Shown here one piece after another: positions 7,705 through 14,799 of a stretch of 23,850 nt of DNA. The stretch lies in the NCBI GenBank assembly GCA_035295665.1, contig DATGIQ010000351.1, forward strand, positions 1-23,850. Direction: 5' to 3'. A model generated the notes under the pieces. That model had not been told where the DNA came from. It searched no databases and saw only the letters and a program-made list of their open reading frames with translations. This stretch comes from DATGIQ01 sp035295665 (GTDB taxonomy: Bacteria > Planctomycetota > Planctomycetia > Gemmatales > Gemmataceae). The first letter of the stretch is position 1. Each line of letters starts with the position of its first letter. A program made the position numbers and the translations under genes.

Positions 7705-7733
7705 TGGAGTCGCGGCCAGGCAGGCGGTATACT
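7705..7733 (+). promoter_or_regulatory. Possible promoter (-10 TATACT) ahead of the ECF sigma gene
   Basis: TATACT at 7728-7733 is a good -10 match, but the -35 region 17 bp upstream (TGGAGT) is poor. It could be read by an ECF or other alternative factor. The same block is kept in the second uppP copy at about 15206, so conservation there reflects duplication rather than independent support. Confidence 0.25.
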
Positions 7734-7762
7734 CAGTTCACTTGCGCAATGATTGTGCATCT

Positions 7763-7811
7763 ACAAGCCGGAAGCGCGAGCGAAGGCCCTTCGCTGTCGC
7801 GCTAGGCTTGT
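7763..7811. repeat. REP-like imperfect palindrome, family B, copy 1
   Basis: ACAAGCC, AGCGCGA and GCGAAGG in the left arm are answered by CCTTCGC, TCGCGCT and GGCTTGT in the right arm, giving a long stem with small internal loops. It lies between uppP and the ECF sigma gene. Related palindromes are at 15243-15299 and 16922-16976. It may also end uppP transcripts. Confidence 0.75.
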
Positions 7812-7866
7812 GGGCTGCCGACTTACGCACGCTGATCTAGGATTTGCCAGCATCTGGGTGCCGCCG

Positions 7867-8430
7867 ATGAACGAGGTCACCCGTGTCCTGTCCGCGATCG
7901 AGGGAGGAGATCGCCACGCTGCGGAGCAGCTTCTTCCGCTGGTCTATGGCGAGCTGCGCAAACTGGCGGCCCAGAAATTGGCCCACGAGAAGCCTGGCCA
8001 GACACTCCAGGCAACGGCCCTGGTCCACGAGGCATATCTGCGGTTGGTGGATACCAAGAAAGCGCAGCACTGGAATAGCCGCGGCCATTTCTTCGCTGCC
8101 GCGGCAGAAGCCATGCGGCGGATCCTGGTAGATTCGGCCCGGAGCAAACAGAGTCTGAAACGGGGCGCTGGCCATCATCGGCATCCGCTCGATGAAGCGA
8201 GTCTCGCCGCTCCTCGAATTGATGATGACATTTTGGCCGTGAATGAAGCACTGGATCAACTGGCCGCCACCGATCCGGAAGCGGCGGAGCTGGTCAAATT
8301 GCGTTTCTTCGCCGGCCTCACTTCCACGCAGGCAGCCGAGACCCTGGGCGTGTCGCTTCGAAGCGCGGAGCGCATCTGGGCGTATGCTCGGGCGTTTCTG
8401 CTCAAGCAGTTGAAGAATCCCCGATCATGA
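7867..8430 (+). CDS. ECF-type sigma factor (TIGR02999-like)
   Basis: This 187-residue RNA polymerase sigma factor has only regions 2 and 4. Region 2 includes QTLQATALVHEAYLRLV and then HFFAAAAEAMRRILVD with SARSKQSLKRG, the pattern of the ECF subgroup common in Planctomycetes, Acidobacteria and Verrucomicrobia. Region 4 covers LAATDPEAAELVKLRFFAG, with the helix-turn-helix TSTQAAETLGVSLRSAERIW that contacts the -35 element. ATG at 7867 is used because the protein MNEVTRVLSAIEGGD begins there as in relatives; the longer open frame runs through the upstream palindrome. No anti-sigma gene follows. The next gene on the strand is a Ser/Thr kinase 344 bp away, a pairing typical of this group in which the kinase is thought to control the sigma factor. 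Target genes are unknown. Confidence 0.9.
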   Translation: MNEVTRVLSAIEGGDRHAAEQLLPLVYGELRKLAAQKLAHEKPGQTLQATALVHEAYLRLVDTKKAQHWNSRGHFFAAAAEAMRRILVDSARSKQSLKRGAGHHRHPLDEASLAAPRIDDDILAVNEALDQLAATDPEAAELVKLRFFAGLTSTQAAETLGVSLRSAERIWAYARAFLLKQLKNPRS

Positions 8431-8774
8431 CCGATAGACATTGTCACAACAGTATGGCGAGGCAGGAGCAAGGAACGAAAAGGACGGGGCCACTGGGCCG
8501 CGTGGACATCTGACTTTGGCGAGAGGGGACATTGCCGAAGTGCTTTTGAAGTCGCAACTTACAGAGCTGCAAAAAGTCACAGGGCCACGCGGCCACGCGT
8601 TGCTACCCCTTTTTCCTTAACAGAATTCTGCGCTTACCTGAGATCGCATGGAAACAATCCCAGCCATGCACCGGACGCGCGTTCGGGATTTCTCGAATGT
8701 TTTTGGCGGAATGCGGAGACAGAATCCGCACTGTGGGGTGGAGGCTTGGACCTTCCCCGGGAAAGGACAGCGCC
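8431..8774. other. Intergenic region between ECF sigma and kinase, 344 bp
   Basis: I see no gene here. A 10-bp inverted repeat, GGCCGCGTGG (8496-8505) with CCACGCGGCC (8585-8594), has a 79-base spacer and may be chance in GC-rich DNA. AAAGGA a few bases before the kinase ATG is its likely ribosome-binding site. The gap is long enough for a separate kinase promoter, but I cannot place one. Confidence 0.5.
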
Positions 8775-11651
8775 ATGCGTGAGCGTGAGATCTTCGACGC
8801 CGCCCTTGCCATTGCCGATCCGGCTGAGCGCTCGGCGTACCTGGCCGAGGTCTGTTCGGATAACCTTGAGCTGCGTGAGCATATTCAAGGGTTGCTCGCC
8901 ATGCACCAGCAACTGGGCAGCTTCCTCGAACCGCCGGCTTGTTCTCCGGTCGGCACCGCCGAGAAGTCGCTGAGCGAATACGCCGGCACGATGATCGGAC
9001 CGTACAAGCTGCTAGAGCAGATCGGCGAAGGAGGCATGGGCATCGTCTACATGGCGGAGCAGGAACATCCTGTCCGCCGCAAGGTCGCCTTGAAGATCAT
9101 CAAGCCCGGCATGGACAGCAAGCAAGTTATCGCCCGTTTCGAAGCGGAGCGGCAAGCGCTGGCCTTGATGGACCACCCACATATCGCCCATGTGCTGGAT
9201 GCCGGCACGGCTGACTCGGGCCACCCTTACTTCGCCATGGAATTGATCCGGGGTATTCCAATCACCCAATTTTGCGACGAGAATCGGCTCACCTCGCGGG
9301 AGCGGCTTGAACTGTTCGTAACTGTCTGCCAGGCGGTGCAGCATGCTCACCAGAAGGGAATCATCCATCGCGATATCAAACCGAGCAATGTGCTGGTGAC
9401 ACTGCACGATGGTCGCCCAGTGGCCAAGGTGATCGATTTTGGCATTGCCAAAGCGCTGGGCCACGATCGCTTGACCGATAAGACCCTGTTCACTGGGTTT
9501 ACCCACATGATGGGTACGCCGCTGTACATGAGCCCCGAACAAGCGCAGATGAGCGGACAGGACGTAGACACGCGCACCGATGTCTACGCCTTGGGCGTCC
9601 TGCTGTACGAATTGCTGACGGGAACCACGCCGTTCGACAAGGAACGGTTGAGGGATTCCGGCTACGACGAGATTCGCCGCATCATCTGCAATGAGGAGCC
9701 GGCCAAGCCCAGTACACGGATTAGCACCTTGGGGGAGGCGGCAACCATTGTCTCAGCCAACCGCAGGAGCGAGCCCCGGCGCCTGTACCGGCTGTTCCGG
9801 AGGGAGCTGGACTGGATCGTAATGAAGGCGCTGGAGAAGGATCGCAACCGCCGTTATGACACGGCCAGCGCCTTTACCGCGGACGTGCAGTGCTACCTCG
9901 ACGACGGGCCGGTGCAGGCATGCCCACCGACGCTGGTCCAGCGCCTTGCGAAGTGGTGCCGGCGGCACCCGGCGGCGGTCTGGGCTGCTCTGCTGCTCCT
10001 GGCGGGGATCCTGAGTACATCGAGCATCGCCACGGTGCTGATCGTCTGGGAGCGCGATCGAACCAAGGAAAACTACGAGCGCGCCCAGGGCAATCTCGAC
10101 ACCGCCTACCGGATTCTGGACGAAATCTACCTGGCGAATGCGGAGAACCGGCTGCCACAGCAGCAGCAATTGACGGCTGACGATCGCCGCTTCTTGGATA
10201 AAGCCCTAGCGTTCTATGCGGAGTTTGCCAAGCAGAATAGCAGCGACCCCCAGGTGCGTCTGAAGATGGCGCAGGCTTGCCGCCGCATCGGCGAGGTCCG
10301 GGAGTGGCTCGGCCAGGACAGGGAAGCGATGGCCGCTTATCAGCAGGCCTTGACTGTCTCCGCCCAGCTCGCGGCCGAATTTCCGCAGAACCGCCACTAT
10401 CGGCATAGCCTGGCACAAAGCTATCTGCTCGTCGATGGGATGGAGGGAAACATGTGGATAGGACAGGAGCTATCGGGACGGCGTACCGAGATCGAGAACG
10501 CCTTCACGAATGCCTTGCGAATCCTGGACCAGCTGGTACAGGAGGTGCCCACGGACCTGGAGTATTGGCACGATCTCGGTTCGGCCAATGCCCGCTTCGG
10601 TTATATCCACCTCTACCACAGCGGCCTCCCGCCGGCCGAGGCGGAAGCATGGATACGCCGAGGCTTGGAAATCCGCGAGAAACTGGTCGCGGAAAAACCG
10701 AACGAGTTGCTCTACCAGGTCGAGCTCGGAGAGAGCCTGGGAAACCTCGGCAACCTGCTCGAAATGACAGATCACATGCAGGAGGCCGAGGCGATTTTGC
10801 ACCGCGAGCTGCAAGTGCGCCGACAAACGTTCGAGGTCTTTCCCGAGAAGATGGCCGCTTGCCTCCGCCTGGGAGACGCCTACATGGACCGCGCCGGATT
10901 CTTCCAGCTCATCGGCAAGGTGCAGGAGGAAGTGGAAGCGCTTCGCCAGGAACTGGCTCTCCGCCAAAAAGTCGCGGCGGCATTCCCGAGCGTGTGGATA
11001 ACCCGATCGCGCGTGATCATTACCCACTGGAAATTGGGCGATGCCCTGCACAGGCTAGGAGCGCAACAGGAATCCCTCGCCGCCTATCGAGAGGCCATCG
11101 CTGGTTGCCAGGAGGCGGTCCAGACCGGAGCCGATAATCCTGCAAGTTATTTCCTCCTATGGGGACGGGCGCTGGCCGGCCTGGGCGCTCCGCACGAGGC
11201 CGTCGCTGCTTGGGAGCAAGCGGTGCAGCGTGGTGCGGAGAATGCCGAAGTGGCCAATCGGGTGGCCTGGTTCCTGGCCAGCGAATCAGAACCGCCGATT
11301 CACGATACCGAGCTGGCCGTTCTGCTTGCCCGCAAAGCCGTCGCCATGGCACCGCTGAAGGGCGGTTTCTGGAACACTCTGGGCCTGGCCTACTATCGTG
11401 CCGAAAAGTGGCAAGATACGGTCGCTGCGCTCACGAAGTCGACGCAGCTCCGCGACGGCGGCGATAGTGGAGATTGGTTCTTCTTGGCCATGGCCTACTG
11501 CCGACTAGGAAATTCCGAGGAAGCCCGCCATTGGTTTGACCAAGCGGCGGAGTGGATGGACAAGAACAAGCCCCGCGATCAAGAACTGCACCGCTATCGT
11601 ACCGAAGCGGCCGCCCTGTTAGGCATCGAAGAAGTGCCGCTTCAGAAATGA
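8775..11651 (+). CDS. Transmembrane Ser/Thr protein kinase with TPR-like C-terminal region
   Basis: This 958-residue Hanks-type kinase begins with about 50 residues typical of planctomycete ECF-linked kinases (REIFDAALAIADPAERSAYL). The kinase domain at about 76-375 has all key residues: glycine loop GEGGMG (84-89), VALK (K107), HRDIKPSN (198-205, D200), DFG (221-223), and the MGTPLYMSPEQ activation segment. A single membrane helix follows at about 401-424. The C-terminal 530 residues are helical, with tetratricopeptide-like pairs such as WLGQDREAMAAYQQAL and LGAPHEAVAAWEQAV, and would lie outside the cytoplasm. That arrangement suits a sensor that detects a partner protein outside and phosphorylates targets inside. 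ATG at 8775 follows AAAGGA at a fair distance; an in-frame start further upstream lacks support. The upstream ECF factor is the obvious candidate target, by family precedent and not shown here. Confidence 0.92.
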   Translation: MREREIFDAALAIADPAERSAYLAEVCSDNLELREHIQGLLAMHQQLGSFLEPPACSPVGTAEKSLSEYAGTMIGPYKLLEQIGEGGMGIVYMAEQEHPVRRKVALKIIKPGMDSKQVIARFEAERQALALMDHPHIAHVLDAGTADSGHPYFAMELIRGIPITQFCDENRLTSRERLELFVTVCQAVQHAHQKGIIHRDIKPSNVLVTLHDGRPVAKVIDFGIAKALGHDRLTDKTLFTGFTHMMGTPLYMSPEQAQMSGQDVDTRTDVYALGVLLYELLTGTTPFDKERLRDSGYDEIRRIICNEEPAKPSTRISTLGEAATIVSANRRSEPRRLYRLFRRELDWIVMKALEKDRNRRYDTASAFTADVQCYLDDGPVQACPPTLVQRLAKWCRRHPAAVWAALLLLAGILSTSSIATVLIVWERDRTKENYERAQGNLDTAYRILDEIYLANAENRLPQQQQLTADDRRFLDKALAFYAEFAKQNSSDPQVRLKMAQACRRIGEVREWLGQDREAMAAYQQALTVSAQLAAEFPQNRHYRHSLAQSYLLVDGMEGNMWIGQELSGRRTEIENAFTNALRILDQLVQEVPTDLEYWHDLGSANARFGYIHLYHSGLPPAEAEAWIRRGLEIREKLVAEKPNELLYQVELGESLGNLGNLLEMTDHMQEAEAILHRELQVRRQTFEVFPEKMAACLRLGDAYMDRAGFFQLIGKVQEEVEALRQELALRQKVAAAFPSVWITRSRVIITHWKLGDALHRLGAQQESLAAYREAIAGCQEAVQTGADNPASYFLLWGRALAGLGAPHEAVAAWEQAVQRGAENAEVANRVAWFLASESEPPIHDTELAVLLARKAVAMAPLKGGFWNTLGLAYYRAEKWQDTVAALTKSTQLRDGGDSGDWFFLAMAYCRLGNSEEARHWFDQAAEWMDKNKPRDQELHRYRTEAAALLGIEEVPLQK

Positions 11652-11731
11652 GAGCCAAAGCTGTGGCCGCAGGCGGCTGCCCGTTCTGTGCTACTTCTCC
11701 TGGGGCGCCGCCGCGGCCATCTGTAACAAAT

Positions 11732-11772
11732 GGCCGGTGAGGCCATGCCGCCAAGCAATCTCCTCACCGGCC
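11732..11772 (+). terminator. Stem-loop after the kinase gene
   Basis: GGCCGGTGAGG (11732-11742) and CCTCACCGGCC (11762-11772) form a perfect 11-bp GC-rich stem with a 19-base loop, 81 bp after the kinase stop. There is no T-run afterwards, so this is a terminator-like or transcript-stabilising hairpin rather than a classic intrinsic terminator. Confidence 0.45.
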
Positions 11773-11860
11773 CGGCATCGTCCAGACGGCTGGTCTGCGC
11801 GCCCGGACCGATGACCTCCCCATTCTACTGCGGGCCGCCTTCGAAATGGAGCGCATTCTC

Positions 11861-12799
11861 ATGCGATTCTCCTTCTTCCGCGCTGCGCGGCCAGCAGGCT
11901 TTACGCTGGTGGAGCTGTTGGTGGTCGTGGGGATCATTGCGGTTCTGATCGCCCTTCTTCTCCCCGCTGTCCAGAAGATCCGGGAAGCCGCCAACGGCTT
12001 GCAGTGCCGGAACAATCTCAAGCAGATCGGCTTGGCGATGCAGGCGTATCATGACAGCTATCAGACCTTTCCCCATGCCTACGATGCCCGGGCCCTGTTC
12101 CTCAACCCGAGCAAGACACCTATCTCCCCGCAGGGCAACCGTACCCTCGTCACGCAAAGCTGGGCCACCTTGATTCTGCCGTTTCTCGAACAAGGCAACT
12201 TGGCGAACACCGGCTATGCCTACTACCACGCCGAATCGGTACCGCTTTTTGTCTGTCCTTCTGAGCGCCGGGCAAGAGGATTGTATGCGGATCCGGATGG
12301 GTCCGCCCGGCAAGCCTTGACCGATTATCTGGCGGTGACCGGGACCATGACTTTTAGGGGCAACCCGCTTACCCCCTGGGCTCGACCCAAATGTGATGGC
12401 GTGATCTACGAGAGCTCCCGCACCCGCCTGGCCGACATCACCGACGGCACCAGCAACACCATGCTTGTCGGCGAACGGCCGCCGTCGCTGGATCTCTTCT
12501 GGGGATGGTGGAGCTGGAGTGCTTTTGATGCATCCTTGGGGGTGCGCAATACCTATGCCGTTTACGAGACAGCAGCGGAGGACTCCCCCGTGCTATGCCG
12601 CTCCTTCTTTCCCGAGAACTACCGTCCCGGCGACAACACCAACTGCGATACGCACCACTTCTGGAGCCAGCATCCCGGCGGCGGCAACTGGCTCTTCGCC
12701 GATGGCTCAGTCCGGTTCTTACCCTACCAAGCCAATGCCGTCTTGCCGGCACTGGCTACCCGAGCGGGCGGGGAAGTGGTGCAGGAGATGGGCCCATAG
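11861..12799 (+). CDS. DUF1559 pseudopilin-like protein
   Basis: This 312-residue protein belongs to the large planctomycete DUF1559 family (SBP_bac_10-like C-terminal part). It starts with a type IV prepilin signal: AGFTLVELLVVVGIIAVL, with the cleavage Gly13/Phe14 and Glu at mature position 5, then a single hydrophobic helix and VQKIREAANGLQCRNNLKQIG. Near the end is the diagnostic H-x9-DG motif, HPGGGNWLFADG. Family members are presumed to be assembled or exported through type II secretion/type IV pilus-like machinery; their roles are largely unknown and genomes carry many paralogues. ATG at 11861 has GGAG about 10 bases upstream; an ATG at 11846 in the same frame is possible. The coding region is intact up to its stop, about 20 bp before the broken toxin fragment on the other strand. 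Confidence 0.92.
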   Translation: MRFSFFRAARPAGFTLVELLVVVGIIAVLIALLLPAVQKIREAANGLQCRNNLKQIGLAMQAYHDSYQTFPHAYDARALFLNPSKTPISPQGNRTLVTQSWATLILPFLEQGNLANTGYAYYHAESVPLFVCPSERRARGLYADPDGSARQALTDYLAVTGTMTFRGNPLTPWARPKCDGVIYESSRTRLADITDGTSNTMLVGERPPSLDLFWGWWSWSAFDASLGVRNTYAVYETAAEDSPVLCRSFFPENYRPGDNTNCDTHHFWSQHPGGGNWLFADGSVRFLPYQANAVLPALATRAGGEVVQEMGP

Positions 12800-12822
12800 G
12801 ATGGGCCTGTTGAGTGGGCCAT

Positions 12823-12972
12823 CGCGGCATAGGCCAAGATCTCTGCACCGGGATGCCTTTCGAGGCCCACGTCGCGCAGTCGGACGAGGTCAATCACCGG
12901 CTCACGACGCAGCACTCCACGGATGATGTGCTCGTTGAAGTCTTGGTCAGCCAGGAAACGGGGACGGCTCAT
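12823..12972 (-). pseudogene. DUF5615 PIN-like toxin, 3'-truncated remnant
   Basis: About 50 residues, MSRPRFLADQDFNEHIIRG followed by VLRREPVIDLVRLRDVGLE and RHPGAEILAYAA, match the N-terminal half of DUF5615 PIN-like proteins (FLADENFN, then IVRVQDVGL). These are usually about 110-120 residues long and are VapC-like presumed RNases. After AYAA (12823) the frame continues to 12724 only as antisense of the DUF1559 gene, so the second half with its later acidic residues is missing. The ATG at 12972 overlaps the stop of the DUF433 gene by 4 bp, the usual antitoxin-toxin operon arrangement. It is non-functional by inference from the truncation. Confidence 0.75.
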
Positions 12973-13182
12973 CGCTTGTCGGCAAGATCGGCCGCCTGCA
13001 AAGCGCGGAGTCGCTCGACAACTGGATTCGGGTTCTGCTCGGCTTTTCGGCGGAACTCATCCCAGCGTTGCTCCTGCTGTCGCAGATACTGATCCACTTC
13101 ATCCTTGTTCGCTAGATAAAACGCGACGGCCCCATAGACCTCCTCCAGACTGAGGGCCGAATACTGTTCGCGGATCGTCTCA

Positions 13183-13300
13183 ATCACGATTCGGTTGGTT
13201 GTGTCCGTTTAGCGGCGGTTCGCAGAACCGCGCGGGGATGCGCCCCACGCGGTTCTGCGAACCGCCGCTAAACAAGCACCGGACACCTTCCGCCGGACCG
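13183..13300. mobile_element. 118-bp MITE-like palindromic insertion with 7-bp target duplication
   Basis: The 118 bp between two copies of CGTCTCA (13176-13182 and 13301-13307) interrupt the DUF433 gene; removing one CGTCTCA plus the insert rebuilds the gene in frame. The element encodes no protein and is dominated by a 67-bp near-perfect palindrome (13207-13273). Outside it, GTGTCCG (13201-13207) and CGGACAC (13280-13286) form a second, offset inverted pair. The extreme ends (ATCACGATT on one side, CGGCGGACCG-type on the other) match each other only weakly. It is probably moved by a transposase encoded elsewhere. Confidence 0.8.
13207..13273. repeat. REPIN-like double palindrome, family A
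   Basis: Arms at 13207-13237 and 13243-13273 are complementary at 30 of 31 positions around a 5-base loop (ATGCG). Each arm contains its own smaller palindrome, GGTTCGCAGAACC or its complement, so the whole is two REP units head to head, as in REPINs. The same core forms the single-unit hairpin at 4514-4548. Confidence 0.85.
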
Positions 13301-13420
13301 CGTCTCAGGGGAGTGCCCTCACCGGAAGGCGTAGACGATAGAATCTAGCGATACGCGGGTCTGCCCCACCCGCAAAACGCCATGAACATCAGCATTTATG
13401 TAACTCTTCGCGTTTACCAT

Positions 13421-13629
13421 ACGTGCTATGCTAGCCGTGCCGACCTTCCTTCACACCTGCCGCCGCTCCAGGACGATTCTGGATGGGGCAAGGAGCGGCC
13501 GAGGCTCGTTGGCGGCTAAGTGGATCCTCAGCAGGACCGGGGCGGCTGGCGTGTGGCGGGAGAAGAGACCGGAGCATTCTCTGGCTGCTCCCTGTCTTCT
13601 TCTCCCGCCACCCGCCACGATTTGGAGCG
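13421..13629. other. Non-coding spacer between dead antitoxin and surface-protein fragment
   Basis: No protein-like ORF is seen on either strand; the plus-strand ORF here is low-complexity Arg/Gly-rich shadow sequence. The only structure is the long hairpin at 13553-13611. A TATGCT box at 13427-13432 lacks a matching -35 and is not called as a promoter. Confidence 0.5.
13553..13611 (-). terminator. Long hairpin downstream of the surface-protein fragment
   Basis: GTGGCGGGAGAAGA (13553-13566) pairs perfectly with TCTTCTCCCGCCAC (13598-13611), and GGAGCA (13571-13576) pairs with TGCTCC (13586-13591) further in. On the minus strand it lies 18 bp after the stop at 13630, a terminator position. 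No clear U-tract follows. Confidence 0.5.
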
Positions 13630-14037
13630 TTAAGCAGCGTTGATCCCCTGGAAGACGCTCAAGGCCTCGTTGCGGAGAAACGTATTGCCGTTCCAGGGTT
13701 CCCCGCCCGCAGCGGAATTGTTGGCGGCCAAGAGGATTTGGTAGACATCGAGGACGGTATTGTTGGACACACCGAAGGCCTGGCCGCTGCTGCCAATATT
13801 CCAGGAATAGGCGCCCAGGCCATAGCTATTGACCGCAAAGCCATAGTTCTGCCCAATCGTGCCGCCTAGGGATAGGGTCGTGGCAAAGACATCCAGGGCG
13901 GTGTCCAGGATCTCCACATCCAAGCCGGTCCCTCTGGAGGAGAGGAACAGGCTCTGGTAATAGCTACTGATTTGGGCATTGGTAAACGAACTCAGATTCG
14001 CGGCACCGCTCACGCCACCGGGGAAGAAATGAAGAAA
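13630..14037 (-). pseudogene. Orphan C-terminus of a large planctomycete surface protein
   Basis: From the boundary of the transposase unit (14037) the minus frame reads FLHFFPGGVSGAANLSSF and continues with TNAQISSYYQSLFLSSRGTG, ALDVFATTLSLGG, YGFAVNSYGLGAYSWNIG, FGVSNNTVLDVYQILLAAN and NTFLRNEALSVFQGINAA before TAA at 13630. From memory of planctomycete proteomes, this pattern closes very long exported proteins built from Ig-, cadherin- or DUF-type repeats. Nothing upstream continues the protein: the frame runs into the inverted repeat of the RAYT element and meets TAG about 46 bp inside it. A GTG at 14013 gives 127 residues, but this is better read as a fragment than as a small gene. No signal peptide is present. 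Confidence 0.65.
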
Positions 14038-14057
14038 TGGTGTCAGTTCATTTTTCC
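14038..14057. repeat. Left terminal inverted repeat of the RAYT unit
   Basis: Twenty bases, exact reverse complement of 14780-14799. The match stops at both edges (A at 14037 faces A at 14800; inner bases also differ). It is preceded by GAAGAAATGAAGAAA, a short direct repeat. Confidence 0.95.
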
Positions 14058-14093
14058 CTTGGCGCTGACCTGGCGTGGCGTTAGTCTACGGGG

Positions 14094-14789
14094 ATGGGAC
14101 GCCTGCCCCGCCCGATCGCGGATGGCCTCGTCTACCATGCTCTGAACCGCGGCAACAACCGCGAAGCCGTGTTCAGCGCAGACGCCGACTTTGCCGCTTT
14201 CTTACACGCTCTGCGCCAGACGCGCCAGCGCTACCCCTTTCGGCTTTATGGCTATTGTTTGATGAGCAATCACTTCCACTTGCTGCTCCAGCCGGAAAGC
14301 GAGCAGAACATCAGCCGCATTCTCCAATCGCTCACCGTCGCGCACACCTGGCGGTTCCATAAAGCGCACGGCAGCGTCGGCCATGTCTGGCAGGGTCGGT
14401 TCAAGAGCCCGGTGATCCAGGACGACGACCATCTGCTGACCGTCCTCCGTTACATCGAGTCCAACCCGATGCGGGCCGGCCTGGTGAGCGATGTGCAACA
14501 GTACCCGTGGTGCAGCTACCCCGTCCACGGCTTGGGCCAAGGGGACGAACTTGTTACGCAACTGCCTGGCTGGCACACGCTGGGCCAGACCGAGCGTGCA
14601 CGTCAAGCCCGTTGGCGCCGGTTCGTCCATACTCCGTTAACGGAGCGCGAGCTGGCAGCGGTGCGGCGTGCGGTGACGAGCGGCCGGCCTTTCGGCTCGC
14701 CGGGTTGGGTCGAGGCGACGGCGCGCAGCCTGGGGCTGGCGTTGATGCCGCGCCCCCGAGGCCGACCTCGGAAACAGACGGAAAAATGA
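14094..14789 (+). CDS. REP-associated tyrosine transposase (Y1/HUH superfamily)
   Basis: This 231-residue single-strand DNA nuclease is of the IS200-like Y1_Tnp fold. The start GLVYHALNRGNNREAVF is the family's N-terminal signature. The HUH-type metal site is SNHFHLLL (H60 and H62), and the likely nucleophile is Tyr120 in VLRYIESNPMRAGLV. WQGRFKSP (99-106) is also conserved in RAYTs. The C-terminus is basic (RPRGRPRKQTEK), probably for DNA binding. RAYTs cut and rejoin one strand at palindromic REP sequences and are usually single-copy and domesticated-looking, but this one sits between its own 20-bp inverted repeats. ATG at 14094 gives the standard N-terminus; GGGG immediately before it is a poor ribosome-binding site, so expression may be weak. 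All catalytic residues are intact. Confidence 0.93.
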   Translation: MGRLPRPIADGLVYHALNRGNNREAVFSADADFAAFLHALRQTRQRYPFRLYGYCLMSNHFHLLLQPESEQNISRILQSLTVAHTWRFHKAHGSVGHVWQGRFKSPVIQDDDHLLTVLRYIESNPMRAGLVSDVQQYPWCSYPVHGLGQGDELVTQLPGWHTLGQTERARQARWRRFVHTPLTERELAAVRRAVTSGRPFGSPGWVEATARSLGLALMPRPRGRPRKQTEK

Positions 14790-14799
14790 ACTGACACCA
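14780..14799. repeat. Right terminal inverted repeat of the RAYT unit
   Basis: Exact reverse complement of 14038-14057; overlaps the last codons of the transposase, and ends one base before the ATG that opens the truncated uppP copy. Confidence 0.95.

Larger units (their letters stand above)
7336..7852 (+). repeat. Direct repeat copy 1: 3' end of uppP plus downstream DNA
   Basis: From the CAA codon at 7336 to the uppP stop, this segment matches 14815-15180 with about 14 differences in 366 bases and no gaps. Similarity continues through the downstream TATACT region and the palindrome, weakens after about 7785, and ends near GCCAGCA at about 7852. The partner is in the same orientation about 7.48 kb away. 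Confidence 0.9.
12969..13420 (-). pseudogene. DUF433 antitoxin gene, split by a 125-bp insertion and a nonsense codon
   Basis: From ATG at 13420 the minus strand reads MVNAKSYINADVHGVLRVG, then QTRVSLDSIVYAFR, a TGA stop, and GHSPET, ending at 13301. The rest, (ET)IREQYSALSLEEVYGAVAF onward to the TGA at 12969, is in another frame beyond an inserted palindromic element. Deleting 13176-13300 (125 bp) joins SPET directly to IREQYS and restores one 108-codon DUF433 frame with a single internal stop. The TGA follows CGG and could be a CGA-to-TGA change. DUF433 proteins are small helix-turn-helix antitoxins (VapB-like) that often precede DUF5615 toxins, as here. A GTG at 13187 could still start a 72-residue C-terminal piece without the DNA-binding half. 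Confidence 0.85.
14038..14799 (+). mobile_element. RAYT transposase unit bounded by exact 20-bp inverted repeats
   Basis: A single transposase gene (14094-14789) lies between TGGTGTCAGTTCATTTTTCC at 14038-14057 and its exact reverse complement at 14780-14799. The transposase stop codon lies inside the right repeat. No target-site duplication is seen, as expected for single-strand Y1/HUH transposition. Both flanks are truncated genes: a surface-protein C-terminus on the left and a uppP 3' fragment on the right. Confidence 0.85.

Noticed and set aside
7753..7866. N-terminal extension of the ECF sigma factor
   Set aside because: The extra 38 codons run through the family B palindrome, are unlike sigma factors, and the protein has a normal family start at 7867.
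13427..13432. TATGCT as a promoter -10 element
   Set aside because: No acceptable -35 box at 16-18 bp and no supported plus-strand gene downstream.
13630..14013. Stand-alone 127-residue secreted protein
   Set aside because: No signal peptide, and the frame continues in recognisable sequence up to the transposase repeat; it is better read as a severed C-terminus.
14022..14040. GAAGAAATGAAGAAATGG as a target-site duplication of the RAYT unit
   Set aside because: The two halves lie on the same side of the unit and no copy is present after 14799.
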